In this document: positions 37,830 to 46,436 of the stretch, in pieces
Numbering within the stretch: position 1 is the first letter of the stretch
Layout: every line of letters begins with the position of its first letter
Assembly: GCF_947492965.1 (NCBI RefSeq)
Contig: NZ_CANLOZ010000007.1
Coordinates: 124,001 to 188,000 of the forward strand
From: an uncultured Aquimarina sp.
GTDB taxonomy: Bacteria; Bacteroidota; Bacteroidia; Flavobacteriales; Flavobacteriaceae
Length of the DNA stretch: 64,000 nucleotides
Direction of reading: 5' to 3'
Notes under the pieces: model-generated
What the model was told of the DNA's origin: nothing
Seen by the model: the letters and a program-made list of their open reading frames with translations, nothing else
The model's database searches: none
Translations under genes and position numbers: made by a program

Positions 37830-38429
37830 TTATTTTTTCGGAAGCATAACTGTTTCAAGGGTATGAATCATTCCGTTTGTAGCTTCAATATCTGTTTTCA
37901 TCAATCTTCCAGCATTTCCATTTTTATCGATCAAGTATATCTTTCCTCTTTTTCGACTAGCTATTAATTTGTTTCCTCCAAGAGTTCTTAATTTAACACT
38001 TCCGCCTCCTTCATTAATCGCTTTGATAATATCTTGTTCGTTTATCGTACCTGGTATAATATGACAATTTAAAATAGCTGCTAAGCTTTCTTTGTTTTCT
38101 TCTTTTTTAAGATCCTCTAACGTTCCTTTTGGAAGTTTAGAGAACGCTCCATTTAAAGGTGCAAAAACAGTAAATGATTTTTCTCCTTTGAATTTCTCAG
38201 AAAATTCTGAAGATTTTACGATTTCATTTAATTGAGTAAAAGCAATATCAAATGATAAAATCTCATTGATGGTAAGATTTTTATTTTCTTCAACAGGTAT
38301 ATCAGCTTGTGCAATTAACTTGTCATTTTTTCCTGCATTTGGATTTTTCTTTACAACCAAATTATCACAAGAAACAAAAGTTATGATAAGAATAAGAGCT
38401 AAAAAATTAAATGGGGTTTTAATCTTCAT
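37830..38429 (-). CDS. Fasciclin-domain (FAS1) lipoprotein
   Basis: This 199-residue protein has a lipoprotein signal (TFVSC, Cys21) and one FAS1 domain (about residues 55-197: TQLNEIVKSSEFSEKF, FTVFAPLNGAFSKLPKG, ILNCHIIPGTI, NGMIHTLETVMLP). FAS1 domains mediate adhesion and are common on Bacteroidota surfaces. It is a single-gene unit, facing a shared terminator downstream and a 307-base divergent gap upstream. Confidence 0.92.
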   Translation of the reverse strand: MKIKTPFNFLALILIITFVSCDNLVVKKNPNAGKNDKLIAQADIPVEENKNLTINEILSFDIAFTQLNEIVKSSEFSEKFKGEKSFTVFAPLNGAFSKLPKGTLEDLKKEENKESLAAILNCHIIPGTINEQDIIKAINEGGGSVKLRTLGGNKLIASRKRGKIYLIDKNGNAGRLMKTDIEATNGMIHTLETVMLPKK

Positions 38430-38736
38430 TTTAAAAATTGATTTATTATTAATTCTTAAGTATGGATAACAACTTAATGTCCAATCTATTACTTTTTCTT
38501 GGGTTAAATCTATTGTAATTAACGTTAAGAAATGTTAACAAATGAGTATTCGTAAGTAGCAAGTTAGTAATCGTTTTTATGCACCTGTGGTTGTACCGTA
38601 AGCGTTTTATATAAATACATTTAAATCTTTAAAGCCAGCTTATTACAGGTAATTCTTTATATAGGATTGAAACCATAAAAAAGTCTTATTTTTATGACTC
38701 ATATCACAAGCAAACTCATTCAATTCAGATTATCAT
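38430..38736. other. Divergent intergenic region with small palindromes
   Basis: These 307 bases lie between the fasciclin gene and the M20 amidohydrolase gene. The palindrome TTAACGTTAA at 38519-38528 overlaps GTTAA (38524-38528) and TTAAC (38535-38539), suggesting a regulator site. No gene, tRNA or clear promoter pair is seen. Confidence 0.4.
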
Positions 38737-40188
38737 ATGAAATCATTCAACTTCATAAATCTATTCTTTTGTTTTGTATTGGCGTTAACTCCAATATATA
38801 GTCAAAAAAAGTTATCATCTACTAAACAAGCTATTATGGCTTCTGTAGAAAAGCATCAAAAAGAATTAATTGCTATCAGCGATCAAATTTGGGCATTGGC
38901 AGAAACTGCTTTCGAGGAAAATCAATCATCTAAGTTACTGGCCGATTATGCAGAAAAACAAGGTTTCAAAGTAGAACGAGGTGTAGCAGGAATGCCAACT
39001 GCCTTTGTAGCTTCTTATGGTTCAGGAAAACCAGTAATTAGTGTACTTGGAGAGTTTGATGCATTACCAGGAATATCTCAAAAAGCACAACCTACAAAGG
39101 CTGCATTAACGGAAGGAGGTGCTGGTCACGGATGTGGACACAACCTGTTTGGTGCAGGAAGTTTAGGAGCTGCAATTGCAGTAAAAGAATTAATAGAATC
39201 TGGAAAAATTAAAGGAACTGTTAAGTTTTTTGGAACTCCGAGTGAAGAAAAGTACTTCGGAAAAATCTGGATGGTTAGAGAAGGCTTATGGGATGGTGTT
39301 GATGCCAATATTAGTTGGCATCCATCAGCTTCTACCAAAGCTGATGTTCAAAGTTCTCTGGCATTGGTAGATTTTAAAGTCGAATTTTTTGGGCAGGCAG
39401 CACATGCTTCTGCCGATCCATGGAACGGTAGAAGTGCTTCAGACGCATTAGAACTTTATACGACAGGTATCAACTATTACCGCGAACATGTAAAACCAAC
39501 CGTGAGAATGCATTATCATATTCAGGATGGAGGGCAAGTAGTAAATGTAGTACCCGATTATTCCAGATTATGGATGCGAGTAAGAGACACTAAACGTTCT
39601 GGAATGATGCCAGTATATGAGCGTGTTAAAAAAATGGCTGAAGGAGCTGCGATTATGGCGAATGTAGATTATAAAATCTCTCTAATTTCAGGAATTTATG
39701 AAGTCTTAGTTAATCGTGAAGGTGGAAAATTGATGCAACAGAACTTAGAACTCTTAGGACCAATCACTTATACAGCTGAAGAAATTGCTTTTGGTAAAAA
39801 AATTCAAGAGGTTACCAAGAAAGAACAAGTAGGTATGGATAGTGCTATTAATCCGCTGGAAGAGACAAAAGAACATCCTGGTGGTGGTTCTACAGATGTT
39901 GGAGATGTTAGCTGGAATGTTCCGAATATCAATCTTGGAGTTACCACAGCTCCTAAAGACACACCATGGCATTCTTGGGCTGTTGTTGCTTGTGGTGGAA
40001 TGAGTATTGGACATAAAGGAATGTTGTATGCATCAAAAGCAATGGCAATGACTATGACCGATCTTTACGAAGATCCAAAAGCTTTAGAAAAGGTAAAAGC
40101 TGAATATAAAGAACGTAAAGGAGATGAAGTTTATGAAGCTATTGTACCAGAAGGCCCTCCTCCGATCCCAAGCGATTCCAAAAAATAG
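38737..40188 (+). CDS. Secreted M20-family amidohydrolase (AbgB-like)
   Basis: This 483-residue protein has a signal peptide (cleaved near IYSQ, residue 23). M20 metallopeptidase motifs are present: GEFDALPG, GHGCGHNLFG with Cys and His metal ligands, PSEEKYFGK, SWHPSAS, and AAHASADPW in the dimerisation domain. A C-terminal HSWAVVACGGM segment supplies the last His. The closest group I recall is AbgB-like p-aminobenzoyl-glutamate hydrolases, but here export points to a different substrate. The tail is proline-rich. It is followed by a 194-base gap and a lyase-like gene. Confidence 0.85.
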   Translation: MKSFNFINLFFCFVLALTPIYSQKKLSSTKQAIMASVEKHQKELIAISDQIWALAETAFEENQSSKLLADYAEKQGFKVERGVAGMPTAFVASYGSGKPVISVLGEFDALPGISQKAQPTKAALTEGGAGHGCGHNLFGAGSLGAAIAVKELIESGKIKGTVKFFGTPSEEKYFGKIWMVREGLWDGVDANISWHPSASTKADVQSSLALVDFKVEFFGQAAHASADPWNGRSASDALELYTTGINYYREHVKPTVRMHYHIQDGGQVVNVVPDYSRLWMRVRDTKRSGMMPVYERVKKMAEGAAIMANVDYKISLISGIYEVLVNREGGKLMQQNLELLGPITYTAEEIAFGKKIQEVTKKEQVGMDSAINPLEETKEHPGGGSTDVGDVSWNVPNINLGVTTAPKDTPWHSWAVVACGGMSIGHKGMLYASKAMAMTMTDLYEDPKALEKVKAEYKERKGDEVYEAIVPEGPPPIPSDSKK

Positions 40189-40286
40189 TAAATAACAACT
40201 AGGAAGAACTTATAGAAAAACCAATAAATTATTTTTTAAGTAAATTTTCGTAAAAAAAATTTAGTAAACAGAACAAAGATTTGCTT

Positions 40287-40365
40287 TTTACGTTAGGTTT
40301 GCAGTATAACCAACGTAAACCATAAATAATAGTAAAGTAAATATTGTAGAACTATACTATTATTT
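40287..40365 (+). promoter_or_regulatory. Two tandem leader hairpins before the lyase-like gene
   Basis: TTTACGTTAGGTT (40287-40299) pairs with AACCAACGTAAA (40308-40319) with one bulged base. AAATAATAGT (40324-40333) pairs with ACTATTATTT (40356-40365). The second hairpin ends 17 bases before the ATG at 40383. A regulatory leader is possible. Confidence 0.4.
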
Positions 40366-40382
40366 AGCAAACTCTTAACCTC

Positions 40383-41807
40383 ATGAAAAAGAGATTGACA
40401 TATCTCCTAGTACTTATTACATCCGTTACTTGCGTACGTGCTCAATTATCAGGAACTGTAAAAGATCAATCAGGAAATCCAGTAGAAAATGCTTTAGTCT
40501 GTGATGCTAATAATGTGTCTAATTACACTAAAACTGATGAAAGCGGTAATTTTAATTTGCCCTCAGGTAATAGTAATACTCAATTAAGAATTGGCGCACT
40601 TAAGTACGAAACCATAAAGGTTACCTCAGAAAGGAATATAGTACTTGCTCCCGATCCATTATTAGCAAATGATGAATACCATATTAGCTTTGATCATTTG
40701 CGAGTTGGAGATACGTATACAGAAAATGAACTAAAGGATGACTTCCCCACTTCTAACGGAATTGGCTTTTACGACGGTCAGCTAGAAAATGGTCAAAAAG
40801 ATGATACACAAGACAGAGCATCCGTAGATTATGAAAACAGTATCGATCCAGGAGGTGTTTCTTTAAAAGTAAAATACCCAAAAGGCTTATTAAAAACAGG
40901 GAATTCTGGAATAGACACTAGAATTCCATTAATGAATACCTTTAAAGATAATTATTATGAATCTTCGGATTTATATCTTTCGTACTGGATTAAATTTAGC
41001 GATGATTTTGACTTTAGTTTATGTGGCGGAAAACTACCTAGCCTTGGAGGATCAGATCCAAACACTCCTGATGGAGAAAGAGATAGAAATCGATGGAAAG
41101 GTAGAATTATGTTTCGAAAAGGAGGTGGAATTCAGTTTTATATGGAGCTTCCTGGAGAACAAGAACCTGCTGATGATGCTGCTAATGAAGATGAAAATGA
41201 ATTACGCTTTTGGGGAGATCGAGTGGTAGATGGTGATAACATCTGTTCGTTTGAATATGAAAACTATCTGAAAGCACAAGGATGGCACAATATCGAACTA
41301 CATTACGTATTGGAAAGTAGTCCAAATGGTAATGATGGCCTTTTTGAAGGTTGGGTAGATGGTGTGAATTATGATTTCGTTGGTTCTGACTATTTCAATT
41401 ACTATAGAAACCCTTCAGAAAACAGAGAAAACATAACTATTAATCATATTCTCATTTCCACCTTCTTAGGAGGTTCTGATTATGACGATTACGCTCCTAA
41501 GGACAAAGATTTTTACGTATGGTTTGATGAATTTAGAGTATCCGAACAAAGAATCAACGAATGGGATTTTTACACCAATACTTTATCCGTCGAAGAGTCT
41601 AATGATATATCCAACAAAATTTTCCCAAATCCAAGTACTGGCGATTACAACTTACCTAAAAGCACAAATTGGATTGTATATGATATCACTGGAAAAGAAG
41701 TAAAAAATGGTAACGGTAAAACTGTTGACCTAAATGGATATTCCAAAGGAATATATTTTCTTAAAATGGAAAAATTTGATATTGCTACAAAACTAATTTT
41801 ACAATAA
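40383..41807 (+). CDS. T9SS-exported lyase-like protein with N-terminal regulatory-like domain
   Basis: This 474-residue protein has a signal peptide (residues 1-20), a CarboxypepD_reg-like domain (about residues 22-95) and a central region (about residues 100-395) that resembles the PL14-type polysaccharide lyase fold (YYESSDLYLSYWIKFSDDF, KLPSLGG, WKGRIMFRKGGG, GWHNIELHYVL, DFYVWFDEFRV). The end (FPNPSTGDY..., YSKGIYFLKM...KLILQ) is a type IX sorting tail. It is therefore exported across the outer membrane. PL14 members cut alginate or glucuronan; the substrate is not proven here. A T9SS tail with this N-terminal domain is unusual. Confidence 0.75.
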   Translation: MKKRLTYLLVLITSVTCVRAQLSGTVKDQSGNPVENALVCDANNVSNYTKTDESGNFNLPSGNSNTQLRIGALKYETIKVTSERNIVLAPDPLLANDEYHISFDHLRVGDTYTENELKDDFPTSNGIGFYDGQLENGQKDDTQDRASVDYENSIDPGGVSLKVKYPKGLLKTGNSGIDTRIPLMNTFKDNYYESSDLYLSYWIKFSDDFDFSLCGGKLPSLGGSDPNTPDGERDRNRWKGRIMFRKGGGIQFYMELPGEQEPADDAANEDENELRFWGDRVVDGDNICSFEYENYLKAQGWHNIELHYVLESSPNGNDGLFEGWVDGVNYDFVGSDYFNYYRNPSENRENITINHILISTFLGGSDYDDYAPKDKDFYVWFDEFRVSEQRINEWDFYTNTLSVEESNDISNKIFPNPSTGDYNLPKSTNWIVYDITGKEVKNGNGKTVDLNGYSKGIYFLKMEKFDIATKLILQ

Positions 41808-41839
41808 GAAACAACAATAATGTTGTATAAAAAAGTAGT

Positions 41840-41862
41840 ATGCTTAAAGATTAGTTAAGCAT
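41840..41862. terminator. Hairpin overlapping the obg stop
   Basis: ATGCTTAA (41840-41847) pairs with TTAAGCAT (41855-41862) with a 7-base loop between the convergent lyase-like and obg genes; it includes the obg stop codon at 41851-41853. Confidence 0.4.
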
Positions 41863-42846
41863 TTGCCATAACTTATCTTTAAGCTCTTGTAAACCTTGCT
41901 GAGCAACCGAAGAAATAAACAGATAAGGAATTTCTAACTGTTCATCTAGCTCAGCTCGCAACTCTGCTTTTAATTCATCATCGAGCATATCACATTTTGA
42001 TATAGCAATTAATCGCTCTTTATCTAATAGATCTGGATTGTATCTTCGTAATTCATCTAATAGTATTTCGTATTGCTCCTTAATATCCTTTGCATCAGCA
42101 GGTATTAAAAACAATAAAGTAGAATTACGTTCTATATGCCTTAAGAAACGATGCCCGATTCCTTTTCCTTCTGCAGCCCCTTCTATAATACCAGGGATAT
42201 CAGCCATCACAAAGGTCTGGAAGTCTCTGTATTCTACGATACCAAGATTTGGCTTTAATGTGGTAAACTCATAATCTGCAATTTTAGGTTTTGCAGATGT
42301 AATCACAGACAACAATGTTGATTTTCCTGCATTCGGAAAACCTACCAATCCTACATCCGCTAAAATTTTTAATTCTAGCGTAATATCATGCTGCTGCCCT
42401 TCCACTCCAGGTTGTGCATATCGAGGTGTTTGATTTACAGAACTCTTAAAATGCCAGTTTCCTCTTCCTCCCATTCCTCCTTCGGCAATGATAATTTCTT
42501 GTCCTGCTTCCGTAATTTCATGAAGAATATTCTGTGTTTCTGTATCTCTTATTACAGTACCTAAAGGAACATCTATAAAAACATCTCCTCCATCGGCTCC
42601 TGTACTTCTATTTTTACTTCCGTGTCCTCCATGCTCCGCTCTAAAATGTCTTTTAAACTTTAGATGATACAGAGTCCACATATTAGCATTTGCTCTAATA
42701 ATGATATGACCACCTCGACCTCCATCTCCTCCATCTGGTCCTCCTTTGGTGATATACTTTTCTCTATGTAAATGCACGGATCCTTTACCTCCATTTCCTG
42801 AAGTTACATGCAACTTTACATAATCTACAAAATTCCCTTCTGTCAT
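41851..42846 (-). CDS. obgE: Obg/CgtA GTPase
   Basis: A 331-residue Obg GTPase. The Gly-rich Obg fold (residues 1-160, with [18 protein letters not shown] and EGGMGGRGN) precedes a G domain with the P-loop GFPNAGKST at 169-177 and DIPG switch II. Obg is a ribosome-associated GTPase needed for 50S maturation and stress control; it is essential in most bacteria. The usual C-terminal OCT domain is absent, as is common in Bacteroidota. It lies 117 bases after the hpt-adk gene with a hairpin between. Confidence 0.96.
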   Translation of the reverse strand: MTEGNFVDYVKLHVTSGNGGKGSVHLHREKYITKGGPDGGDGGRGGHIIIRANANMWTLYHLKFKRHFRAEHGGHGSKNRSTGADGGDVFIDVPLGTVIRDTETQNILHEITEAGQEIIIAEGGMGGRGNWHFKSSVNQTPRYAQPGVEGQQHDITLELKILADVGLVGFPNAGKSTLLSVITSAKPKIADYEFTTLKPNLGIVEYRDFQTFVMADIPGIIEGAAEGKGIGHRFLRHIERNSTLLFLIPADAKDIKEQYEILLDELRRYNPDLLDKERLIAISKCDMLDDELKAELRAELDEQLEIPYLFISSVAQQGLQELKDKLWQMLN

Positions 42847-42915
42847 CCTACGTGATATCTTTTTAGATCAATTGGAAGCGTATCCAATGGTTTATTTTCT
42901 GGTACTTTCTGAACA

Positions 42916-42944
42916 GGTCAAAAAACCTTACTAGTTTTTTGACC
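42916..42944 (-). terminator. Hairpin between hpt-adk and obg
   Basis: GGTCAAAAAAC (42916-42926) and GTTTTTTGACC (42934-42944) form a perfect 11-base stem with a 7-base loop, 20 bases after the adk stop. It may attenuate read-through into obg. Confidence 0.6.
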
Positions 42945-42963
42945 ATATCATAAACTTTCTTAA

Positions 42964-44073
42964 TTATAGAGTATCGATTACCGAACTAAGACGCTCAGTG
43001 ATTTCTTCAATTCCTCCTACTCCATCTACTCCATAATATTTATCTTGTTTTTGGTAGTAGTTTTTAAGAATCGCAGTTTCGTTATAATATACTTTAATAC
43101 GATTTCTAATCACTCCTTCATCGGCATCATCAGGACGTCCGGATGTTTTTCCGCGCTCTAATAAGCGTTGTACCAATACTTCATCATCCACTTCTAACGC
43201 GACCATAGCACTAACTTCTGATCCTTTAGAAGTTAATAATTCTGCTAAGGAATCAGCCTGCGCTTCTGTTCTAGGAAAACCATCAAAAATAAATCCTTTT
43301 GCTTCAGGGTTTTTATCTACTTCAGCATTCAGCATATTAATAGTAACCTCATCAGGAACCAACTGACCTTTATCAATATATGATTTTGCCAATGTACCTA
43401 ATTCTGTAGCATTTTTTATATTGTATCTAAATACATCTCCTGTAGAAATATGTACTAGATTGTATTTTTCTTTTAAAACTTCTGCTTGTGTTCCTTTTCC
43501 TGCTCCTGGAGGTCCGAATAACACTAAATTTGTCATGTTGTCTTGTTTTAATTGGTAAACTTCTGTAAGATTTCGTCCTAAACCATTATAATCTAATCCG
43601 TATCCCACAATAAATCGATTTGGGATCTCTATCCCAATATAGTCTATATGAATTTCTTTGGTATATGCCTCTGGTTTAAAAAATAAGGTAGCAATTTTTA
43701 TATCGGTACAACCTTTACTTTTTAGTATGTCGATCAATTCCTCTATGGTATGACCTGTATCAATTATATCTTCTAGAATAACAACAGTTCTATCAGAAAC
43801 ATCTTCCTGTAAACCAATAAGTCGAGATACTTCAGAAGTTGTCTGAATACCATCATAAGAGGCTAATTTTACAAAACTTATCTCGCATTCATGATTAAAT
43901 CGTTTCAATACTTCTGAAACAAACATAAACGCACCATTTAACACCCCTAAAAAAAGTGGTTTCTTATCCGATAAATCATTAGAAAGATTAAGAGATAATG
44001 TATCTATTGCTGCTGAGATTTCATCTTCGGCAATAAAGGGTGTAAATTTTAAATCGTGCAGTGTAATCGTCAT
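42964..44073 (-). CDS. adk: Hypoxanthine phosphoribosyltransferase-adenylate kinase fusion
   Basis: This 369-residue protein joins two purine enzymes. Residues 1-178 are a phosphoribosyltransferase with the PRPP motif VVILEDIIDTGHT, as in Hpt (hypoxanthine salvage). Residues 180-369 are an adenylate kinase with GPPGAGKGTQ, DGFPRT and GRPDDADEGVIRNRI. The LID region is short, as in Bacteroidota Adk. Residue 180 is Met (ATG at 43536), so a separate Adk could also be made from an internal start. Similar fusions occur in Flavobacteriia by memory. A divergent purK follows upstream, so purine genes cluster here. A TATCTTTG box (44115-44122, minus) suggests a promoter. Confidence 0.93.
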   Translation of the reverse strand: MTITLHDLKFTPFIAEDEISAAIDTLSLNLSNDLSDKKPLFLGVLNGAFMFVSEVLKRFNHECEISFVKLASYDGIQTTSEVSRLIGLQEDVSDRTVVILEDIIDTGHTIEELIDILKSKGCTDIKIATLFFKPEAYTKEIHIDYIGIEIPNRFIVGYGLDYNGLGRNLTEVYQLKQDNMTNLVLFGPPGAGKGTQAEVLKEKYNLVHISTGDVFRYNIKNATELGTLAKSYIDKGQLVPDEVTINMLNAEVDKNPEAKGFIFDGFPRTEAQADSLAELLTSKGSEVSAMVALEVDDEVLVQRLLERGKTSGRPDDADEGVIRNRIKVYYNETAILKNYYQKQDKYYGVDGVGGIEEITERLSSVIDTL

Positions 44074-44114
44074 AGTATTAGATTATCACGGTGGCCTTTT
44101 TGTTTTTAAAGGCG

Positions 44115-44122
44115 CAAAGATA
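44115..44122 (-). promoter_or_regulatory. -7 box for the hpt-adk gene
   Basis: Minus-strand TATCTTTG fits TAnnTTTG and lies 41 bases upstream of the ATG at 44073. No good -33 element was found. Confidence 0.4.
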
Positions 44123-44240
44123 GTGATTACAAACAACACTTATATTAGTTATCTACTGCATTTACTGTATAATATTAAGGTTTTTACTTATTAAAAATTT
44201 ATTTTTGTTGCCCAAGGCAATTTTTAGATACTCCAAAACA

Positions 44241-45398
44241 ATGACAAACTATTTTTCGTCAGAATTTAAGCTAGGTATTCTGGGTGGTGGCCAATTAGGT
44301 AAGATGATGCTGTATGAAACCCGGAAATATGATATTTGCACTTATGTTCTTGACCCCAACCCCGATGCCCCTTGTAGAATTGCTTGTGATCATTTTCAGC
44401 AAGGAGACTTAATGGATTATAATACTGTTTACAATTTTGGAAAAAAAGTAGATGTACTCACTTTTGAAATTGAAACAGTAAATACCAAAGCATTAGCACA
44501 ATTAGAAAAAGAAGGCATAAAAGTATATCCTAATGCTGCCACTTTAGAAAAAATACAAAACAAAGGCAGGCAAAAGCTATTTTATAAAAAACAAGAAATA
44601 CCAACTGCTCCTTTTGTACAATTTTCTAATAAAGCACACTTAGCAGAAGGCATAACAAATGGGAAGGTAAAACTTCCTTTTGTCTGGAAAAGTACGCAAG
44701 GTGGCTATGATGGTAAAGGTGTTTCTATTATTAGAACTGGAGCAGATATTGCCAAACTACCTGATAATGAATGTATCGCAGAAAAGTTGATTGATTTCAA
44801 AAATGAACTAGCGGTAATTGTTGTTCGTAACCCCAAAGGAGAAATTAAAACGTATCCTGTAGTAGAAATGGAATTTCATCCAGAAGCAAACCAAGTAGAA
44901 TATGTTATTTGTCCTGCTAGAATAGACAATGAAATTGCGGAAAAAGCTAGAACAATAGCAGAACAAGTTTCGGAAGCTTTTGAACACGTAGGGCTACTGG
45001 CTGTAGAAATGTTTCAAACTAAAGATGATGAAATCTTAGTTAATGAAGTAGCTCCAAGACCGCACAATAGCGGACACTATAGTATTGAAGCAAGTTACAC
45101 AAATCAATTTGAGCAACATATAAGAGCTATTTTAGATTTACCTTTAGGAGCTACAGAAAGTAAAGTAGCAGGAATTATGGTAAATCTTGTTGGTGCTGAA
45201 GGATTTTCGGGGAATGTAGTCTATGAAAATATTGAGACAATTATGAATATGGATGGAGTTACTCCTCATATTTATGGTAAAAAGAAAACAAGACCCTTCA
45301 GAAAAATGGGACACGTCACTATTGTAAATGAAGATATTTCAGAAGCCAGAAAAATAGCCGAAAAAGTAAAAAATACTATAAGAGTTATAAGCGAATAA
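44241..45398 (+). CDS. purK: 5-(carboxyamino)imidazole ribonucleotide synthase (PurK)
   Basis: This 385-residue ATP-grasp enzyme makes N5-CAIR from AIR, bicarbonate and ATP in purine synthesis. The N-terminal motif is LGILGGGQLGKMM, followed by the ATP-grasp core (KSTQGGYDGKGV, FKNELAVIVVRN, VNEVAPRPHNSGHYS). I chose ATG 44241 over an upstream in-frame TTG at 44205, because it leaves the usual short lead to the Gly motif. TATTTTTG at 44200-44207 fits a -7 box and would give a leader of about 30 bases. purE follows 91 bases later. Confidence 0.95.
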   Translation: MTNYFSSEFKLGILGGGQLGKMMLYETRKYDICTYVLDPNPDAPCRIACDHFQQGDLMDYNTVYNFGKKVDVLTFEIETVNTKALAQLEKEGIKVYPNAATLEKIQNKGRQKLFYKKQEIPTAPFVQFSNKAHLAEGITNGKVKLPFVWKSTQGGYDGKGVSIIRTGADIAKLPDNECIAEKLIDFKNELAVIVVRNPKGEIKTYPVVEMEFHPEANQVEYVICPARIDNEIAEKARTIAEQVSEAFEHVGLLAVEMFQTKDDEILVNEVAPRPHNSGHYSIEASYTNQFEQHIRAILDLPLGATESKVAGIMVNLVGAEGFSGNVVYENIETIMNMDGVTPHIYGKKKTRPFRKMGHVTIVNEDISEARKIAEKVKNTIRVISE

Positions 45399-45429
45399 AT
45401 ACGCTAAAAAATTGGTTTTTTGTAATTCG

Positions 45430-45447
45430 AAAGCATATGTATGCTTT
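45430..45447 (+). promoter_or_regulatory. Palindrome between purK and purE
   Basis: AAAGCATA (45430-45437) and TATGCTTT (45440-45447) form an almost closed palindrome in the 91-base gap. It may be a regulator site. Confidence 0.3.
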
Positions 45448-45489
45448 GATTAAAAACATCAAATATTAATTAAAATCAAAAACAATTAT

Positions 45490-45975
45490 ATGAGCAAAGT
45501 AGGAATCATTATGGGAAGTACAAGCGATATGCCCGTAATGGAAAAAGCAATTGAAATTCTCAAAGGTTTTGATATAGAAGTTGAAGTAGACATTGTTTCT
45601 GCTCATCGTACTCCTGAAAAATTATTTGATTACGGTAAAAATGCTCATACTCGCGGAATATCTGTTATCATTGCAGGTGCTGGAGGAGCTGCACATCTGC
45701 CAGGTATGGTAGCATCTCTATCTCCTCTTCCTGTAATAGGAGTTCCTGTAAAATCAAGAAACTCTATCGATGGATGGGATTCTGTATTATCGATTCTTCA
45801 AATGCCTGGAGGAGTTCCTGTAGCAACTGTAGCCCTTGATGGTGCTATGAATGCGGGAATTCTTGCCGCACAAATTATCGGCGCATCAGACAAATGTGTA
45901 TTAGACAAAATACTAGTTTACAAAGAAGGATTAAAGCAAAAAGTAATCGAAGGCGCTAAGCAGATTAATAAGTAA
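45490..45975 (+). CDS. purE: N5-carboxyaminoimidazole ribonucleotide mutase (PurE)
   Basis: A 161-residue class I PurE, which converts N5-CAIR to CAIR, directly after PurK in the pathway. Signature segments are GIIMGSTSDMPVMEKA, SAHRTPEKL, GAGGAAHLPGM and SLSPLPVIGVPV. It forms octamers in known cases. It follows purK by 91 bases. A strong hairpin follows, but its T-run belongs to the minus strand (see 45999). Confidence 0.97.
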   Translation: MSKVGIIMGSTSDMPVMEKAIEILKGFDIEVEVDIVSAHRTPEKLFDYGKNAHTRGISVIIAGAGGAAHLPGMVASLSPLPVIGVPVKSRNSIDGWDSVLSILQMPGGVPVATVALDGAMNAGILAAQIIGASDKCVLDKILVYKEGLKQKVIEGAKQINK

Positions 45976-45992
45976 TACATAAAAAAGAGTAT

Positions 45993-46120
45993 AAAAAAAA
46001 GAGCCGCTCCTCAGCGGCTCTTCCAATATCAGGTCTTACAATAGAATATAACAATATTTATTAACCAACTTAAATATATTACACAAAAAATTCATCGTAA
46101 GACCATACTCTTAAAACCTA
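45993..46120 (-). ncRNA. Small RNA candidate A, paralogous to candidate B
   Basis: A minus-strand unit with no ORF. The promoter has TTG at 46151-46153, 19 bases, and TACCTTTG at 46124-46131, which fits the Bacteroidota consensus. The predicted RNA begins near TAGGTTT (46120-46114) and ends in a GC-rich hairpin with T8 (46022-45993), giving about 125 nt. GGTCTTAC (46104-46097) pairs with GTAAGACC (46039-46032) to close the middle. The TAGGTTT...ATGGTCT start, the ATATTCT block and the terminator distance match candidate B upstream. The + strand purE could also use the hairpin, but it has no T-run there. Confidence 0.6.
45999..46022 (-). terminator. Intrinsic terminator, T-run on the minus strand
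   Basis: AAGAGCCGCT (45999-46008) and AGCGGCTCTT (46013-46022) form a 10-base GC-rich stem with a 4-base loop. Eight A's at 45993-46000 give a T8 tail on the minus strand only, so it ends a minus-strand transcript, though it also helps to end purE. Confidence 0.85.
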
Positions 46121-46123
46121 GTA

Positions 46124-46153
46124 CAAAGGTAAACCCTTACTTTAATTACGCAA
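46124..46153 (-). promoter_or_regulatory. Promoter of small RNA candidate A
   Basis: On the minus strand, TTG (46153-46151) is followed by exactly 19 bases and TACCTTTG (46131-46124), a fit to TTG-N19-TAnnTTTG. Confidence 0.65.
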
Positions 46154-46308
46154 TAATTATCTCTCAAAACTTATTAACAATTTCGATAAATTACATATTT
46201 TACCGATAAAAAGCTTAAATTTTACTTTTTTTTGAATTTTTCTCATAGAAAAACCAGACATTTTAAAGAATTCTCTATCAGAATAGTAGATTTTGACAGT
46301 TTATTAAC

Positions 46309-46436
46309 AAAAAAAAGAGCTACATTTCATGCAACTCTTTTAATTTTTGATCTTTACAAAGAATATTATTGACATCCATACCCCTGATTACAATAATGTG
46401 TTTATTACTTTGCTTAGACCATTACTAATAAACCTA
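46309..46436 (-). ncRNA. Small RNA candidate B, paralogous to candidate A
   Basis: A second minus-strand unit. TAGATTTG (46446-46439) is a perfect -7 box; TTTG 22 bases upstream (46472-46469) is a loose -33. The RNA begins near TAGGTTT (46436-46430), two bases after the box, and ATGGTCT ends at 46416. From TAGGTTT to the end of ATGGTCT is 21 nt in both RNAs. ATATTCT lies 70 nt from the start (71 in A), and the terminator begins at 95-98 nt in both. The GGTCT/AGATC pair here replaces GGTCTTAC/GTAAGACC of A. Length is about 125 nt. Confidence 0.6.
46311..46341 (-). terminator. Terminator of small RNA candidate B
   Basis: On the minus strand AAAAGAGTTGCAT and ATGTAGCTCTTTT pair around a GAA loop with two G-T wobbles and a T-run (46316-46309). 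On the plus strand the same positions give two C-A mismatches, which argues that the minus strand is the transcribed one. Confidence 0.7.

Noticed and set aside
46320-46379. A 19-residue minus-strand reading frame (MDVNNILCKDQKLKELHEM) in small RNA candidate B
   Set aside because: It ends inside the terminator stem and candidate A has no counterpart, so it is more likely chance; a dual-function RNA cannot be excluded.
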